From positions 62,001-126,000 of the forward strand of contig JADGJC010000011.1 of assembly GCA_027596075.1 (NCBI GenBank): a stretch of DNA of 64,000 bases, written 5' to 3'. The stretch's first letter is position 1. Every line of letters starts with the position of its first letter. Below the pieces are notes generated by a model. The model did no database searches, was not told the DNA's origin, and saw nothing but the letters and a program-made list of their open reading frames with translations. The stretch is from Rhizophlyctis rosea (Eukaryota; Chytridiomycota; Chytridiomycetes; Rhizophlyctidales; Rhizophlyctidaceae). The position numbers and the translations under genes were made by a program. Positions 20,689 to 35,248 of the stretch are shown here, in pieces.

Positions 20689-23600
20689 TCACTGCCCCTC
20701 CTTCAAAATCCTCTCTACCGCATCGCTAATATAGTCCTTCTTGACAGTCAAGTCCATCCCGAAATAATTCGCCAACTCCTCCCGCACCTTCTTCTTCGTC
20801 ATCTTTTGCAGATCCGATACCGATAAAACGTATCTAATCCGACGAAGAAGATCCTGATCCGAAGGGAACCCTCCCGTCCATGCATCACTCCCGTCCGCCT
20901 CCCCAATATCACCCTCATCAGACCGGGCCCGGCCACCCATCAAGGCGTCTGTGGATTTACCATTGAACCCGCCTACCCCGCTGGTGGGACGAGTGTATCG
21001 GTCCAGCGCGACGTCCGATCCCACTCTGCTGAAGTTGCCGTATGATTGACGGTTGTTGACTGATGAGGGTTGATTGCTGTATCCTGCCGGAATTGATTGG
21101 GCCATGTAAGGTGCGGGGACCCCCATTTGGACTGGACCATATGCTGCCGCATGGCCGAGGGGACCGCCTTGATAGGAACCGACATAGGCGTGGGGGTAGT
21201 AGGGACCGGGGGAATGGACGGAGTAATTCGGGATCGAGAAGGCCATTTGGGGAGGCATTTGAGATATGCCTTCGTATCGTCCTGACATCATTGACATTGG
21301 GCGTCCGAAATGACTAGAGGTTGTGCTCATTGGTGGATTGGCTGCCATGGCTGCCGCAACGGGGTATACATTCGTCCCAAACGCAACCGGGTGCACAACA
21401 GGAACAGCAATGGGCGAATTACCCGTTTCCATCGTCCTAACCGAAAACATCCCAGGACTCAACACCTCCGAAGGCGCAACAGACCCAACCCCCGCCGCCA
21501 TCCTAGCCCGCTTCGCCTCCTCCTCCTTCTTCTTCAACTCCACCTCATACTCCTCCCACGTCTGCATTGGAATCTCCTTCGGATCAAACTTCTCCTCCGC
21601 CTCCCCCTCACCCAACCCCTCCACATTCGTCGCCACACCGGCAACCATACGCGTATTCCCCCACCGGAAATCGTCAAAATGCCAATACGAGTACAACGGG
21701 AGGTAAAAACTGAACACCGGCATAGCTAAAATACTAACGATCAACCACCCGATGTGCTGGAACTCCCGTTTTAGGATGAAGATAATGACTTGGAGACCGT
21801 AACCCACGGCCAACATGACCAGGGATATAGTGGGCGCGGTCTCGGCTTTCACGGAACGGTAGATTAGGAAGACGAGGTAGGCTGTGGAGCCGGGCATGAT
21901 GAGAGTTGCGAAGAGGTCGAGGAAGACGATGAAGCGCATGGAGAAGATCAGGCAGCCGCACATGTCTGGGATGAAGAGGAGTTCGAAAAGGTTGTGGACA
22001 GTGGAGTTGATCCACCGCCGTCTTTGAGAGAGGAGGACGCTGAAGCTTTCTGGGACGATGGTGTAGCAGAGGGCGTCGGGTGTGAATTTGTTACGGTAGT
22101 CCGGGAAGTTTTTCAACATTAGGGTAGTAAGGTACCGATCTTCACCGAGGGAGAGGAGGTTCTTCTTATGCAACGTGTCGACGTTACATTCTTCGTAATC
22201 CCTAATGATATCGTTGTGGATGAGGAGCGGGATCTTCTTCTCCGGCGTGCGAATACGGTACATGCTGAAACAACCTGGAAGACACGTGACGCTGCCGAAT
22301 AGGGATTCAAAGGCTTTGGCCATGTGGTGACTGATGTAGTATTCGTACACTTGGATCATGGTCACCCAGGATTGTTTTTCATTCGCGATGCGGGTTTCAC
22401 CACAGATGCCCATGATTTTGCCGTCGTGGATGGCGGAGGAGACGAGGCGGTTCAGAGAGTCTTCGACGACTTCGGTGTCGGCGTCGACCATGAGGATGTA
22501 CTCGTAGAGGTAAGGGTCTACACCGATGATATCCTTGATGTGGTGGTACATCTCCAAGTCAAGTGGGGTCATGGGGGAATGGAAATGGACCTTGTTAAGA
22601 AACTTCATCAAGATCATCTGAGAGTCACGTTTGCCGCGGTTGCCCGGTTTGGCCTTTTCGTTTTCTTTGCCGACTTTAACGACGAGGATGAAGGGGACTG
22701 CGCGGGCTTTGACTTGGTAGAGGCCTGAGTAGACTTTGGCTTTGTTGTGTTGTTTTGGACCTGTGCCTTCTGCGATTGCAAAGTAGCTTTTGGCTTCGGG
22801 ACGCTGGATGTTGAGGTCGACGCCTAAGATTTTGCAGCACAGTTCTGGAGTCGATAGGTCGTTGCCTTGACCTTTGACCATCCCGTCGGCGATGATGAAG
22901 AGAAGTTTGCGGGTATCGTCGTATTCGAGGAGGGCGAGGGAGTCGATGGTTTTGCGCAAGGAACCTTCGCCTTCGGTGTAGCAAGGAACTTGTAGGATGA
23001 CAAAACGGTCGTGATTTTCCGGTTGTCGTTTGGATCCCAACTGCAAAGCCGCCAAGAACTTGACTATCAATACTCCCACCATGACACCCGTTGCACCGTA
23101 AAGAATATACTCTGAAGCATTGCAAAGAGACGAAGCCATCCGTGTATCTACAATACCAACAAAGAACGCGTCGTTCATACAGTTCATGTACGGCTCGAGA
23201 CGGGAGTAGATCTGTGATGCGTCCTGCCCCGCATAGTGATCAACATCCGTTAGGAAGCTCGACGGGAAAAGGGAGGCAATGGCGGTGTTGTTGAAGAGTG
23301 GGGTGACGTCGTAGAAGTTGCCTTTTACTAGGATCCAGATGCTGTTGCCGCTTTGGTGACTGTAAACCTCGTTCTTGTTATACCCAATTACTCCCACTCG
23401 ATAAATTCCGATATCCTTGTACACATTGATCCGCCTGTCGAGATATTCCGTAGCGTGACAGCATCCAACCGTCCCTCCCGGCATCATGCATTCTGTACTA
23501 TAACACGTTGCGTTGCCAATATCAGGAGCAGCTGCTTGCGGGTTGCATCGGAAGTTGTTCCAATTGATAGGAGCGGTACGAGAAAACATGGCTGAGGCAT

Positions 23601-26600
23601 CCGTCCCCGCGACGGTCAAGATCGTTTTATCATGGTCCGGATGCTTTGCGATGTACTGATTGATGTCATACACGTATCCGTTCCACGCCGTGAAGATATT
23701 CGCTTTTGCCCAGTTCTTGTGTTGAGCAAGTTCCTGGATGGTGAAGATGTTGCTGGTGGGACAGAGGAGACGTCCAAACCCTTCGACAAAGAACAACATG
23801 ATGGCGATTAACACGAGGACGATGGCAACTAATGCTACTTTCTCCCGCCATGCCATCCTCACATCTTCCCGCTTGATCCCACCGCATTTCATAATGCACC
23901 ATTCTGGGATCCAGAATGTGGTCGTCCAGGTGAAGCATACCCAGCACCTCCGTTCCAGACTTTGCTTGGGCCGTGCCGCTTTTGCCGCTTTCTTCGCTTC
24001 CCGTTCCTTAGCTTTGCGCTCTTTAGCCTTCTCTTTCTCCTTCCTTCTTTTTGTTTTCGGATCATCTTCTTCCTCATCCTCCTGAGCGTCCTTCTTCTTC
24101 GTATCCCCAAGCTCCATGTCTGATCCAGTTACGGGTACAACAGTCTTTCCCTTCGCCTTCTTCCCTATAACAGTGGTTTTCCGAACTCCCAAAGAACCCC
24201 GCCGCACCGCCTCGGCCCGCCCAATTTCCGTACTGTTGATGCGCCGCTCATCCGGCGCCTCTTTGTTATCCATTTCCAGTTGCAGCTCACGCCAAAGCTT
24301 CTCCGAAAGGAAGACTCTGGTGTTCCCCAACGTAAACCTCGCCTCATCCCACCTCCTCCGCTCAGCCAACAGCTTGCATTGAGCTTTCACATTAGCACCA
24401 ATATCCGCCCCAGCCATTTCCCCAGTGGTGGGCGACAATGCAATATCTTCAGTAATGGGTGCCCCGTATTTTTTCCAAAACGCGCCGTGGGACATTGACA
24501 CCGTGTGGTCAACCGTGGAAGCTCTCACGATATCCATAATTCGATGAGCTACAATCTGAGTATAAACTTTCGCATCCGTGAAACGACCGGGCAGCTGTTC
24601 AATATTGGGACGGATGCAAATCAAGTGCCATGTACGCTTCGCCTCCAGGTTTTGGATGAGTTCATCAAGCGATGTTCGCAGTTGGGAAGTGTTTGTCAGT
24701 TGTTGGAGGACATGTGGTTCGCCGAACGTTGTGCTTGGCGTTCCTGCTGCCGCTCCCGCTGCACCAGCTGTGAGCAATGTTGGTGTAGCTGGAACAGAGC
24801 CTACCGCTCGGAACGCTTTGGTGTCAATCGGAGGTGGTGCCATGGACGCTCTGCTGCTTCGTTCGTCAGGGATGGTGGGCAAACATCCTGGTGCAAGGGA
24901 CTCCCGCGATTCAAAAACTCCGGGAGCCAACACACTTCTCCGACTAGCAACTGACTGACTAACTACCGAGGTCCGAAGCGAATTGATGCGCAAACTGGGT
25001 TTATGTCTAAGGGGTAACTCCCTCCCAGCCACGACCGCTTTATTGTTGAGCGGATGCTTGAGCAGCTCCACCTGAGCATCACCAAACAATCCCGCTACGA
25101 AGGTCTTCTTCCCATCCTCGTCCTTCCTGTTTGCAAACAAACTGATGAAGTCTCCTCTGAGGGTGTTACGGTTCCTCGCCACGAAACCAGAAACAGTGTA
25201 GGAGGTAGGCAAAGGAGGTTGGAGACCGGTTTGTGTAGCGTTATAGTGAGCAATCCGGAACGACGCCCAGCCTTCCGTGCCAGGTACGAAGTACGGGTTG
25301 GACGACAGATGTTCTTGATATAACGTCAAGAGGGTGGCATCCTTCCCCGTCTCCTTCAGACGGTTCGTCTGCTCATCTAGAATGGTGAACAACGACATCC
25401 CGGGACCCTCGTAAAGCCGTATTCTGAAATCATCAAATGGAATATCGGTATTGACCGATTTCGCCGCCTCCTCCAATCCGTCCCCTTCATATGCAAGAGC
25501 CCTCTCGTACACGAGCCTTTCCATGGTGAAAGCATGTAGCTTCTCATCTGCATAGTTCATGCAGAACTGCTCGAAGCCGTTATCCTTTGGCGCCCGATCT
25601 TCAAAGCCGGGGAAGTCCACTAACGCTACACTGACTACATCCCCATTTGGTTTTCCCGATGTGTCGAGGCGGGCGTTGATGGTTTCTGTCAGCCAGTTGA
25701 AAAGCAGGGCATAGAGCAAACTGGCCAGACGGTCGCGCGCAGCTTCTGACCCACTAACGCTCAGAAGGTCACTGCACATAGTGTCCCCGACCAAGACTGT
25801 TCGCGCTGTCAATGCCCGTTCCAGATCGCCCTCGTCGACACCGAATAGAGTTGCTAGGCGTTCAAGAACGTCCCTGTTCTGCACCTTTGTTGTTCTATCC
25901 TTATCTTCATGCGAATGCTCCGAGAATTCCAAGTTGCCCAAATGTAAAATACCAGCAAGGACCGTAAAGATGTCTGACACCGTCTTCTTTGTGAACCCCA
26001 ACGTTCTCATAGCCGTCCGTAAAGCCTCGTGCCGCTCTAGCATCTGCGCTCCAGTCAAAGGTGACCGTTCAAGTCCGCCACTCAGATATCTAAATCCCTT
26101 TGCATCCCCACCCAACCCCAACCGTCGCTTTTCCTCCCCTGTCGTGCCAGCAAACATATCGTAGAAGACCGCAAAACCGCTTTCCTCGTCGTCAAACTTT
26201 ACCACCCGTTCTCTTTCAAGTGCATATGTCAGCACTTTGCCACCGTTGAGGGCGCCTTCCTCATCGAATTGGACTTCGGAGAAGCGTCCAAAGCGGGATG
26301 AGGAGTGAGAGCGTGGAGTGACAGCGGATCCGAATCGGTCGAGAATCATTTGCGCGTTCGTGAGCTGAGTGTGGAGAGTGAGTTGCGGGTGCATTTGGGT
26401 TGACAGAGTGAGCAGGTGGGAGAGAATGGATCTCATGCGGACTGTTTTGCCTGAACCGCACTCGCCACTTCAGAGATGGAGGTCAGCACTCTTCCAGGAC
26501 ACCAACAAGAAAAATGAACGTTGCGAAACTCACCTGGCAACAACAACCTGCTCCTCCCCGCCAAACACCACCTTGAAATACACCCCAGTCGCAATCTCTT

Positions 26601-26853
26601 CAGGACATGGCTCAGTTTTATCCCAATTTGGATCTACCAAATCCTTCAATAGAGGCAGCCGTCTCCCGGTGTTGGTAGGCTCTTCTCCTACATCAAAAGG
26701 ATTGATACTAATCAAGGTGGTCGATCCAATGCGGGTACATGATTGCGATGCTTGGAAGCGGTTGCGCAGGTGAGTTATGACATCGTCAATGGACTGAGAA
26801 GAGGATGGAGGGATAGCTGGTGGGGGGATTGGGTCTGTTTCTTTTGGAGCCAT
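20689..26853 (-). CDS. Chitin synthase with N-terminal myosin-motor domain (class V-type)
   Basis: A 2,032-residue membrane enzyme that polymerises UDP-GlcNAc into cell-wall chitin. There are two exons, 26853-26534 and a 5.8-kb exon 26467-20689, with the intron splitting the P-loop codon (SGECGSGKT). The myosin-like head (about residues 1-750) keeps a switch I-like region (SHSSSRFGRF) and switch II DFPGFED. After a basic linker and membrane segments comes a cytochrome-b5-like domain (KHPDHDKTILTVAGTDA). The catalytic GT2 domain then shows VDADTEV, CLPGCFSMYRI, LGEDRYLTT and QRRRWINST. A Pro/Tyr/Met-rich region precedes a C-terminal DEK_C domain (LQKMTKKKVREELANYFG). The architecture is complete. 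Family members are delivered to growth sites on secretory vesicles. It converges on the DUF2828 gene. Confidence 0.95.
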
Positions 26854-27415
26854 CGTGTATCATATGATGGCAGTGATTTGGGGAGAAAGTGGAGGAGGGG
26901 CTGGAAGTCAACTCCACGTCCCCTTTTTCAAGCACTAGCACCAAAGTATGAAGGAGAAAAGGTAAATACAAACAAGGACAACAATGACAAAACCGCCTTT
27001 CTGACACCGTTTTGTTGCCAAATGTACTCATTGGATCACCGATCTTGCCACTCTATTGGTCTGGCCATCTGTTTTCATGAATCCACATCAACGTGGGTAG
27101 CCACCTGGCTTCCAAGTTCAAGGCACCCTTGATCGAAAAAAGCGCATGGACCCTGAATCCAGACCGGCCAAACATTTGATTCAGTTTTGAGGGAGAAGGC
27201 CCGCCAGGGTCCATTTCACTTTGCTGGTGGCACAGTCACCAAGAAAGGTGTTTGCAGGTCGGCAATGAGTTTCCACTTTTCCACTTTTTCTGATCATGAT
27301 AACTCTCTGCGTGCTCCATTGCCCAAAAGCTTCAAGCTACGGCTGGAAAGGAAAATGAACCACAAGTCGCGGGGACATGGGGCGACCACATCAACTTTGA
27401 GAGTCGCAAAGAGGT
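26854..27415. other. Promoter of the chitin synthase gene and 3' flank of ALG2
   Basis: 562 bp with no recognised gene. Open frames here are short and unconserved. Confidence 0.45.
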
Positions 27416-29156
27416 TTATGCTTGCTTCGACTTGGATTGTGCAAATACCCACGTTCCAACAGCCCTCCATAATAGCCAACATACTAGCACCATGCACCCG
27501 AGGACACCCATTGCCGCACCTCCCACAACCTTCCAAACGGGAGGCTTCTCAACCTTCCACAATCCACCAATGATATCCTCCAGCTGCCTCACAAAGCTAT
27601 CTAACGAAAAACTAGCCTTCACATGCTTCATCCCCCGCAAACCCATCTCCTTCCTCCGCTCCTCATCCTTCAACAACAACGCAACAGCATCCGCAAACGC
27701 CTCTGGCTCCGCTGGTCGCAAGTAACCCGTTACCCCGTCCACCACCGTTTCCGTCGGTCCTCCGGTATTGACCGCAACCACTGGTAGTTGCGCGTACATT
27801 GCCTCAATGGGCACAATTCCAAAGTGTTCATTGGTCGGCGTGTACAGGAGGCAGACAGCGTTCGCTAGGAGGTATGTGCGTTGTGCTTCGCTGAATGATG
27901 GGAGGAAAATGACTTGAACTGTTTCCGTTGGCGCGGCGGATTTTGTTCCAAGCGTGTAGGATGTCAGTCCGATGCCTTGTGCTAAGCTATGGAGTTCGGT
28001 CAAGTATTCCACATTTTCACGCACTCGGGTATCGTATCCTCCTGTGCAATAAGAGTGAATGGCTTGAATGGCCTTGACGTCATTGCGAAGAGCATTACCA
28101 GCAACTATCAATCTCAAGTTCGCAAACGCGTCGGGTGTCTTGTCCCGTAAGGCGGCGAATGCATGGATTGCCAAATCGATATTCTTTTTTCGTTCGAATC
28201 GGTTCATTGATACAACAAATCTCTTTTTGCTGAATGCACAATGAGAAAGAGTGGTTGCGCGGGCTCATAGTCATGCCTACCTCGATAATACTTTCACGCG
28301 CTCGTCACTCAAGTTCACATTCGAGTTGTAGAGCTCTAAATGAAGACCTGGATACAGCACTTTCGGAGTGCCTTTGATCTTTCTGAATGCGTCTTTGTAG
28401 ACTTGACCAGTGTACTTGCTGTTCACAACAATCTCATGCGCCATATCTATCGCGATGTTCAATGAATGGGAAGCCGTGTTGGCGGACCAGTTTCATAGAT
28501 GGTACCTGTTGTGTATTCCTCAAACGTGTCGATTGGCATTCGATATATGGCTTTCAACAGCGAATCCCGTGTTGTCAGAAGTTTATCAGGGTGATGGCAG
28601 TAAAAGAGGATCTAAAGGCCAGCTGTGAGCCTCGCAGACGGACGGGCCCGCGATACCGCAAACATCTTACCTTTGCATTCGTAAGGCGCATAATCGGGTT
28701 ATACACAGAGAGCTGATCAGTGAATATAACATCGTACTGATGCTCCGCATTCGCAAAAAGAACGGCTATTGCTAGGAAAATCCCTCGCAAAATAGCGCAT
28801 ACTATGTGGGCTTTGCCAAGGATAGAGCGTGGCAGCCAGTCTCCGAACACGCGTACGTCCAGGCTTCCTTATCACAAATGTGGTGAGCGAGCTGCCAGTG
28901 TACGATTGGATTCAACCTGAATCCTACCATCGCGCGTTTCTTGAAAGGCGTGGCTGGGGTCATGGTGGGAAGTGAATACTGTTATTTTGTGGCCGTGGGA
29001 CTGCAGTCCTACTGCTGCGTCAATGACCAGTCGCTCGGCACCACCTGTTAGAAAATGGTCAAAAAAGGCAGTATAGACAGCTGGTGCACAGTTCCCACCT
29101 ATTCCCAGGTCCGGGTGCAGAAAAGCTATTTTGAGGGGTCCTGACGTAGGTGCCAT
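27416..29156 (-). CDS. ALG2: Alpha-1,3/1,6-mannosyltransferase ALG2
   Basis: ALG2 adds the second and third mannoses from GDP-Man to the dolichol-linked N-glycan precursor on the cytosolic face of the ER. From the ATG at 29156 the protein opens [20 protein letters not shown], joined across an intron to [18 protein letters not shown]. Later come [17 protein letters not shown], the donor-site region [18 protein letters not shown], and the GT4 EX7E motif in [12 protein letters not shown] followed by [11 protein letters not shown]-terminal hydrophobic helix ([13 protein letters not shown]) would anchor it to the ER. Several short introns interrupt it. The family match is strong along the full length. 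It shares a 331-bp promoter region with APS kinase on the opposite strand. Confidence 0.93.
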
Positions 29157-29487
29157 CTTGGGTGCGACAACCTTTACGACCAAGATGAGTAAGATGAGAG
29201 ATGGAAGTGAATGGGAAGGTGAGCGTGAACCGGTCAGGGCTTTGTTTACAAGCCCGATCAGGCATGAGCGATGTGGCCCCGAGTCCATCTCGTTCGCGTT
29301 TGTGGCGCAGCTGAATTTCATTCGAAATCGCGCAATCCTGAGGAAAGCTGGCCCGGCTGGTCCGGACCACATCCACAGTCTAAAAATAAAACACCTCGCC
29401 TCTCCTCGTTCCCCGGCTCCATCCTCACCCTCTCAAATTAGTTTCTCTTCAGCCCGCACTACCTACACCCACAAACACCCCCGCAAA

Positions 29488-30567
29488 ATGACCCGCGAAT
29501 CTCCCGCTCCAGGCTCGCCTTTCCACCCTGCCAACATTCCCGGCTCTCCCGTCCACCCAGCCAACGTCCCGGGCTCTCCTTTCCACCCCGCGCCGGGTTC
29601 TCCCTTCGTCAACCCCCAAGCGGCCGCCTCTCCTTTCCATGCACCCGCTCCCGCCGCCGTCGCTCCGTCTCCCTACCAAGACCTCCTCGCTAACGACCCG
29701 CCTGCCGTCGTACCAAAGGCAACCAATATCATTTGGCACGAGGGTGACGTCACTCGGGAGGAGCGTCAGAAGTATGTTGGTCAGAAGGTGAGAATGGGAG
29801 AACCAGCGACCGCTTTCTCGAATATGCACTAACAATCCATCTCAAGGGTCTGACCATCTGGTTCACTGGTCTTTCCGCATCCGGCAAATCCACCATTGCG
29901 TCAGCACTCGAGCAACATCTCCTTCACAACGGCGTCACTGCCTACCGTCTGGACGGTGACAACATCCGTTTCGGTTTGAACAAGAACCTTGGTTTCTCTG
30001 CTGAGGACCGGTCAGAGAACATTCGCCGCATTTCCGAGGTGAGCGTTTTGCTGTTAAGAGACAAATGAACACCCGAAACTCAAACGTCACTCCTCTCAGG
30101 TCGCAAAACTCTTCGCTGACGCTGCCGTCATCGCATTGACTTCCTTCATTTCTCCTTACCGGGCGGATCGTGACAGCGCTAGGGAGTTGCACGACAAGGC
30201 TGGCCTTCCTTTCGTGGAAGTTTTCGTTGATGTGCCCATCGAAGTTGCAGAGCAGCGTGACCCTAAAGGTCTTTACAAGAAGGCGCGGGCAGGCTTGATC
30301 AAGGGTGAGTAAATATTTACAACGGTGGTCTTGTATGGAGACGCTCACATTCCTTTCCTGCAGGCTTCACCGGCATTGATGACCCATATGAAGCCCCTGC
30401 GAACCCCGAAATCCACATTCGCTCTGATTTGGAGGCTGTGGAGGTCAGCGTAAAGGTGAGGCTGCTGCCCTGCACAACCATATATTCAATTGCATAACCG
30501 TCTTGTCCATCTGCAGCGGATAACCGACTACTTGGCGGAGAAGGGTTACATCACTTTGAAGGCATAG
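29488..30567 (+). CDS. MET14: Adenylylsulfate (APS) kinase
   Basis: The product phosphorylates APS to PAPS in sulfate assimilation. It has 279 residues in five exons (introns 29788-29846, 30039-30099, 30305-30363, 30456-30516). The kinase domain from about residue 95 has the Walker [24 protein letters not shown], the signature [29 protein letters not shown], and [12 protein letters not shown]. Fungal APS kinases are usually about 200 residues. This one carries a ~75-residue N-terminal extension of Pro/Ser/Ala-rich repeats ([32 protein letters not shown]). The first ATG at 29488 is preceded by a suitable aaaatg context. An in-frame start near the kinase domain is not evident, so the extension is probably translated. 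The gene diverges from ALG2. Confidence 0.93.
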
Positions 30568-30725
30568 ACAAAGACATGGGCATGTACATATATTTATGAC
30601 CATGGCACAAACACTAAATGTCATAGACGCACAATACAACCGCACTGTCATCAGACATGAGACTGGTGATATATTTCGCAATTGTCATTGCATGGGAATC
30701 AGAGCAAATTTGCTGGTCAAAACGC

Positions 30726-31991
30726 TCATTCATGCTTCCATTCAGGCTTCCGCTTCGACTCAAATGCATCCATTCCCTCCTTTTGATCTTTCTGTATGGC
30801 GGGGACAAGGGTTAGTAGGGCGGACTTGGTGGGCAATGTGAAACGTCTTGGGAGTGTGTAACTCACCGTTGCGAACAATGAGTGGAACAGCCTGCGCTCC
30901 ACGCTGAGTCCTTCAGTCAACGACAGCTCAAATGCTGCGATATGAGTGGATCAATCATCAGTCATCAGGATCAAGGATTTTAGAATTGATGTGCACCCAC
31001 ATTTGTTCACGGCCTCCTTAGCCATCAACACACTGGGCAACGAGTTTCCTGCTATTGTTTCTGCTATTTTCGTCACCTCATTTAGCAAAGAATCGGCTGG
31101 GAAGACGCGGGCGACCAGTCCGGCCTTCTCTGCTTCATCTGCAGACATGGGTTTGCCAGTCAAGACCGCCTCCATGGTCTTTGATTTCCCGATGGCTTTG
31201 GTGAGGCGTTGAGTCCCGCCTGCTCCGGGGATAACGCCGAGCTTGATTTCGGGTTGGCCGAATTTGGCGCGATCGCCGGCGTAGATTATGTCGCACTGGC
31301 ATGCGAGCGCACGACAATGTTAGGCGATCAACAGACGTGAGGAGACACATTCATTGTTTACCATCATCGCCAACTCGCAACCACCTCCAAGCTGGATGTA
31401 TGGATACATGTGAGACCGTTTTCCAGTGAGAAAGAAAGGGATCAATATCACCCACCGCAAATCCATTGACAGCGGCAATGATCGGTTTGCGAATATTGGA
31501 CACGCCTGTCCAATCGCCAATGAAGTTGTTCTTGAAGTTGTCGATGAAGGTCAAGGGCTTCATCTCTTTGATATCAGCTCCAGCTGCAAAGGTAACGTCG
31601 AACGACCATATCATTATGCTACCAACTCTGCAAATCGTCAAAAACAACATCAATGCAGACCATACCGGCAAACGCCTTCTCGTTTCCCGTGATGATAATC
31701 GCGCCGATCCCAGGGTCGCTGTCGTAGCTCCTTAACGCGTCGTTCAGGTCCTTCATGAGCGGCGAGTTCAACGCGTTCAGAGCCTTGGGGCGGTTCAAAG
31801 TGATGATGGCTACGCGTCCCTTTTCTTCCGTCAGGATGTTTGCATATTGCTTTCCTGCCAAACAAGAATGGGTTGGGGACTGCTGTGCGTATTCATGGCT
31901 CAGTGCGTGGAGACCCACCACTTGAGTAAGCACGGATGGAGACGCGTGCGACCCTGACGGCTGGTTGTAGCAAGGAGCGCTGAAAGAGCAT
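30726..31991 (-). CDS. Enoyl-CoA hydratase, mitochondrial (short-chain)
   Basis: This crotonase-family enzyme hydrates trans-2-enoyl-CoA in mitochondrial fatty-acid and branched-chain amino-acid oxidation. The start at 31991 gives [21 protein letters not shown], an Arg/Ser-rich presequence. Exons then yield [20 protein letters not shown], the oxyanion-hole region [10 protein letters not shown], and both catalytic Glu regions: GGGCELAMM and [20 protein letters not shown]. The C-terminus reads [11 protein letters not shown], close to mammalian ECHS1. At least five introns are present. Its presence fits with methylmalonyl-CoA mutase in an oxidative propionate/acyl-CoA metabolism, although the two genes are 27 kb apart. 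It is convergent with APS kinase (158 bp gap) and divergent from DUS2 (245 bp). Confidence 0.93.
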
Positions 31992-32236
31992 AGTCGAAAA
32001 GGGAGGTGTGTTATTTGAGTGCGGTGGTGGGAGTGGATGGAAGAGGGGAAAGGAGGAAAGATGAGGTGGGGAAGGGTTTCTGCTGTGACACGTGAAAGCA
32101 ATATTAATATGTTCGAACCAGGCTGCCATTAGCGGGTGGCTTAGCGGGCTAAAAATATGAAATGGTCGGTCTGGAGACTGGAATTGAGCGGCCCCATTTT
32201 GAACCCTGAGAACGTTCCCTGAGATAAATTCGTTCG

Positions 32237-33865
<1,629 letters not shown>

Positions 33866-34140
33866 AGTAAATAAAGGTGTTGATTATGTATATTCTCATC
33901 ATGTATAGCTTGTATTCTAGGCAGATGTATATAGATCAATAAATAGAGCACGGCGGTAGTTGGATGTTTGTTCATAGAATCCTACGCATGTAGGCATACT
34001 CGGATCTTTCGCTGCATCGCGCGCATGTATTTGTTTGCCCGACATCAGGTTATCTATTCTTGGGGGCTATGTCTTATTCGCCCCTTACAATACACCAAAA
34101 AGCAGGCGGCACCACTAGCTCTACGCTGAAGCAGCGACAT
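33866..34140. other. Intergenic between convergent DUS2 and HIS1
   Basis: 275 bp of AT-rich 3' flanking sequence. Nothing else was seen. Confidence 0.5.
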
Positions 34141-35248
34141 CTAATTCCTAACTCTACAATTGTGAATATCAAATACTAATATATCTATAGCCTCGATGGC
34201 CTCCAACTTGTCCATAATCTCCGCCACCTCCTTTTTGCTAATCATACTGCTAACGGCAACCCAGTCGTTATCTTCCAGAGGACTGACGGTGGGCGCCTTC
34301 TTCCCAGGGGTGATTTGAACGGCTGCTCTTAGACGGTTGCGGGGAATGTTGTAGTTGCAGAGGACGTAGCGTTGAGCGGCGATGACACCTTCTATGCGGC
34401 GTTTAATGGTGTCGATGAGGGGTACGGAGTTGTGTTTGCGGGGGTTGCAGATTAGGACGGCTTCAGTGGTGAGGACGGTGGTGATGGGGTGGAGTTTGGC
34501 AGCGCGCATGGTTTCGCCGGATTCAACTAGGTCGACTGTTGCATTTGAATGCAGATGTCAGTTCTCGCCATTCGGAGGAATTGAGTAGCATTCCCACAGG
34601 TTTGGCCGCTGCGATGTCAACTCACCAATGGCATCGGCTAGTCCAAGAGCGCAGGCAGCTTCTACTGATCCGCTGACGTAGCTGAGCTTGGTACGTGTTG
34701 GTGGGGGGATGTTGGCCTTCACATCAAACAGCGCTTCTGTTGCGGCCTTCTCATCCATCCCTGCCTCTAATGCTCCAAAGTATCTGAATATTACACAAGG
34801 TAAGTTGACTGTTCTTCGCCAGCCGGCCAATCACCTTTCAACCAACCTTCCAACCACACTCTCAAAACTCGTCACAACTCTCTTCCCCACCAAATCCTTC
34901 GCACTCTTGAATTCGCTGTCGATGGGTGCCTGCACGCACAGCGAGCACTTCCCAAAACCCAACTTCAAGATCTCTTCTACGTCCGCGCCGTTCTCAGCAA
35001 CCATATCTTGACCCGTAATCCCGATATCGACGTTACCCTCCCCTACGAATTTCGCAATGTCAGCAGCGGGCAAGAAGACGAGGGCGATGGGTTGGTTGGT
35101 NNNNNNNNNNGGAAAGGGCGATGTCGAGGCGGTTGCGGCGGTGGAATTGAATGTCTGCGCCGGCGAGGAGTGCGACGCATTGTTCGTGCAAGCGGCCCTT
35201 TTTGGGGACTGCAAAGAGGAGACGGTCTTGGAGATCAGCGAAATCCAT
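34141..35248 (-). CDS. HIS1: ATP phosphoribosyltransferase (histidine biosynthesis step 1)
   Basis: The product condenses ATP and PRPP to phosphoribosyl-ATP, the committed, histidine-inhibited step of histidine synthesis. The protein begins DLQDRLLFAVPKKGRLHEQC and RRNRLDIALS, then passes a 10-N assembly gap (35101-35110), and continues TNQPIALVFLPAADIAKFVG, GNVDIGITGQDMV, VTSFESVVGR/YFGALEAG, SGSVEAACALGLADAI/VDLVESGETMR. The C-terminal regulatory part has IEGVIAAQRYVLCNYNIPR, TPGKKAPTVSPLED and WVAVSSMISKK. It is a long-form fungal enzyme with two introns visible. The frame differs on the two sides of the N run, so the gap size is arbitrary (see findings). It shares its upstream region with the P450 gene. 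Confidence 0.93.
35101..35110. other. Assembly gap (10 N) inside HIS1
   Basis: Ten Ns interrupt the HIS1 coding sequence between codons for ...DIALS and TNQPIAL.... It is a scaffold join rather than a biological feature. Confidence 0.98.
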
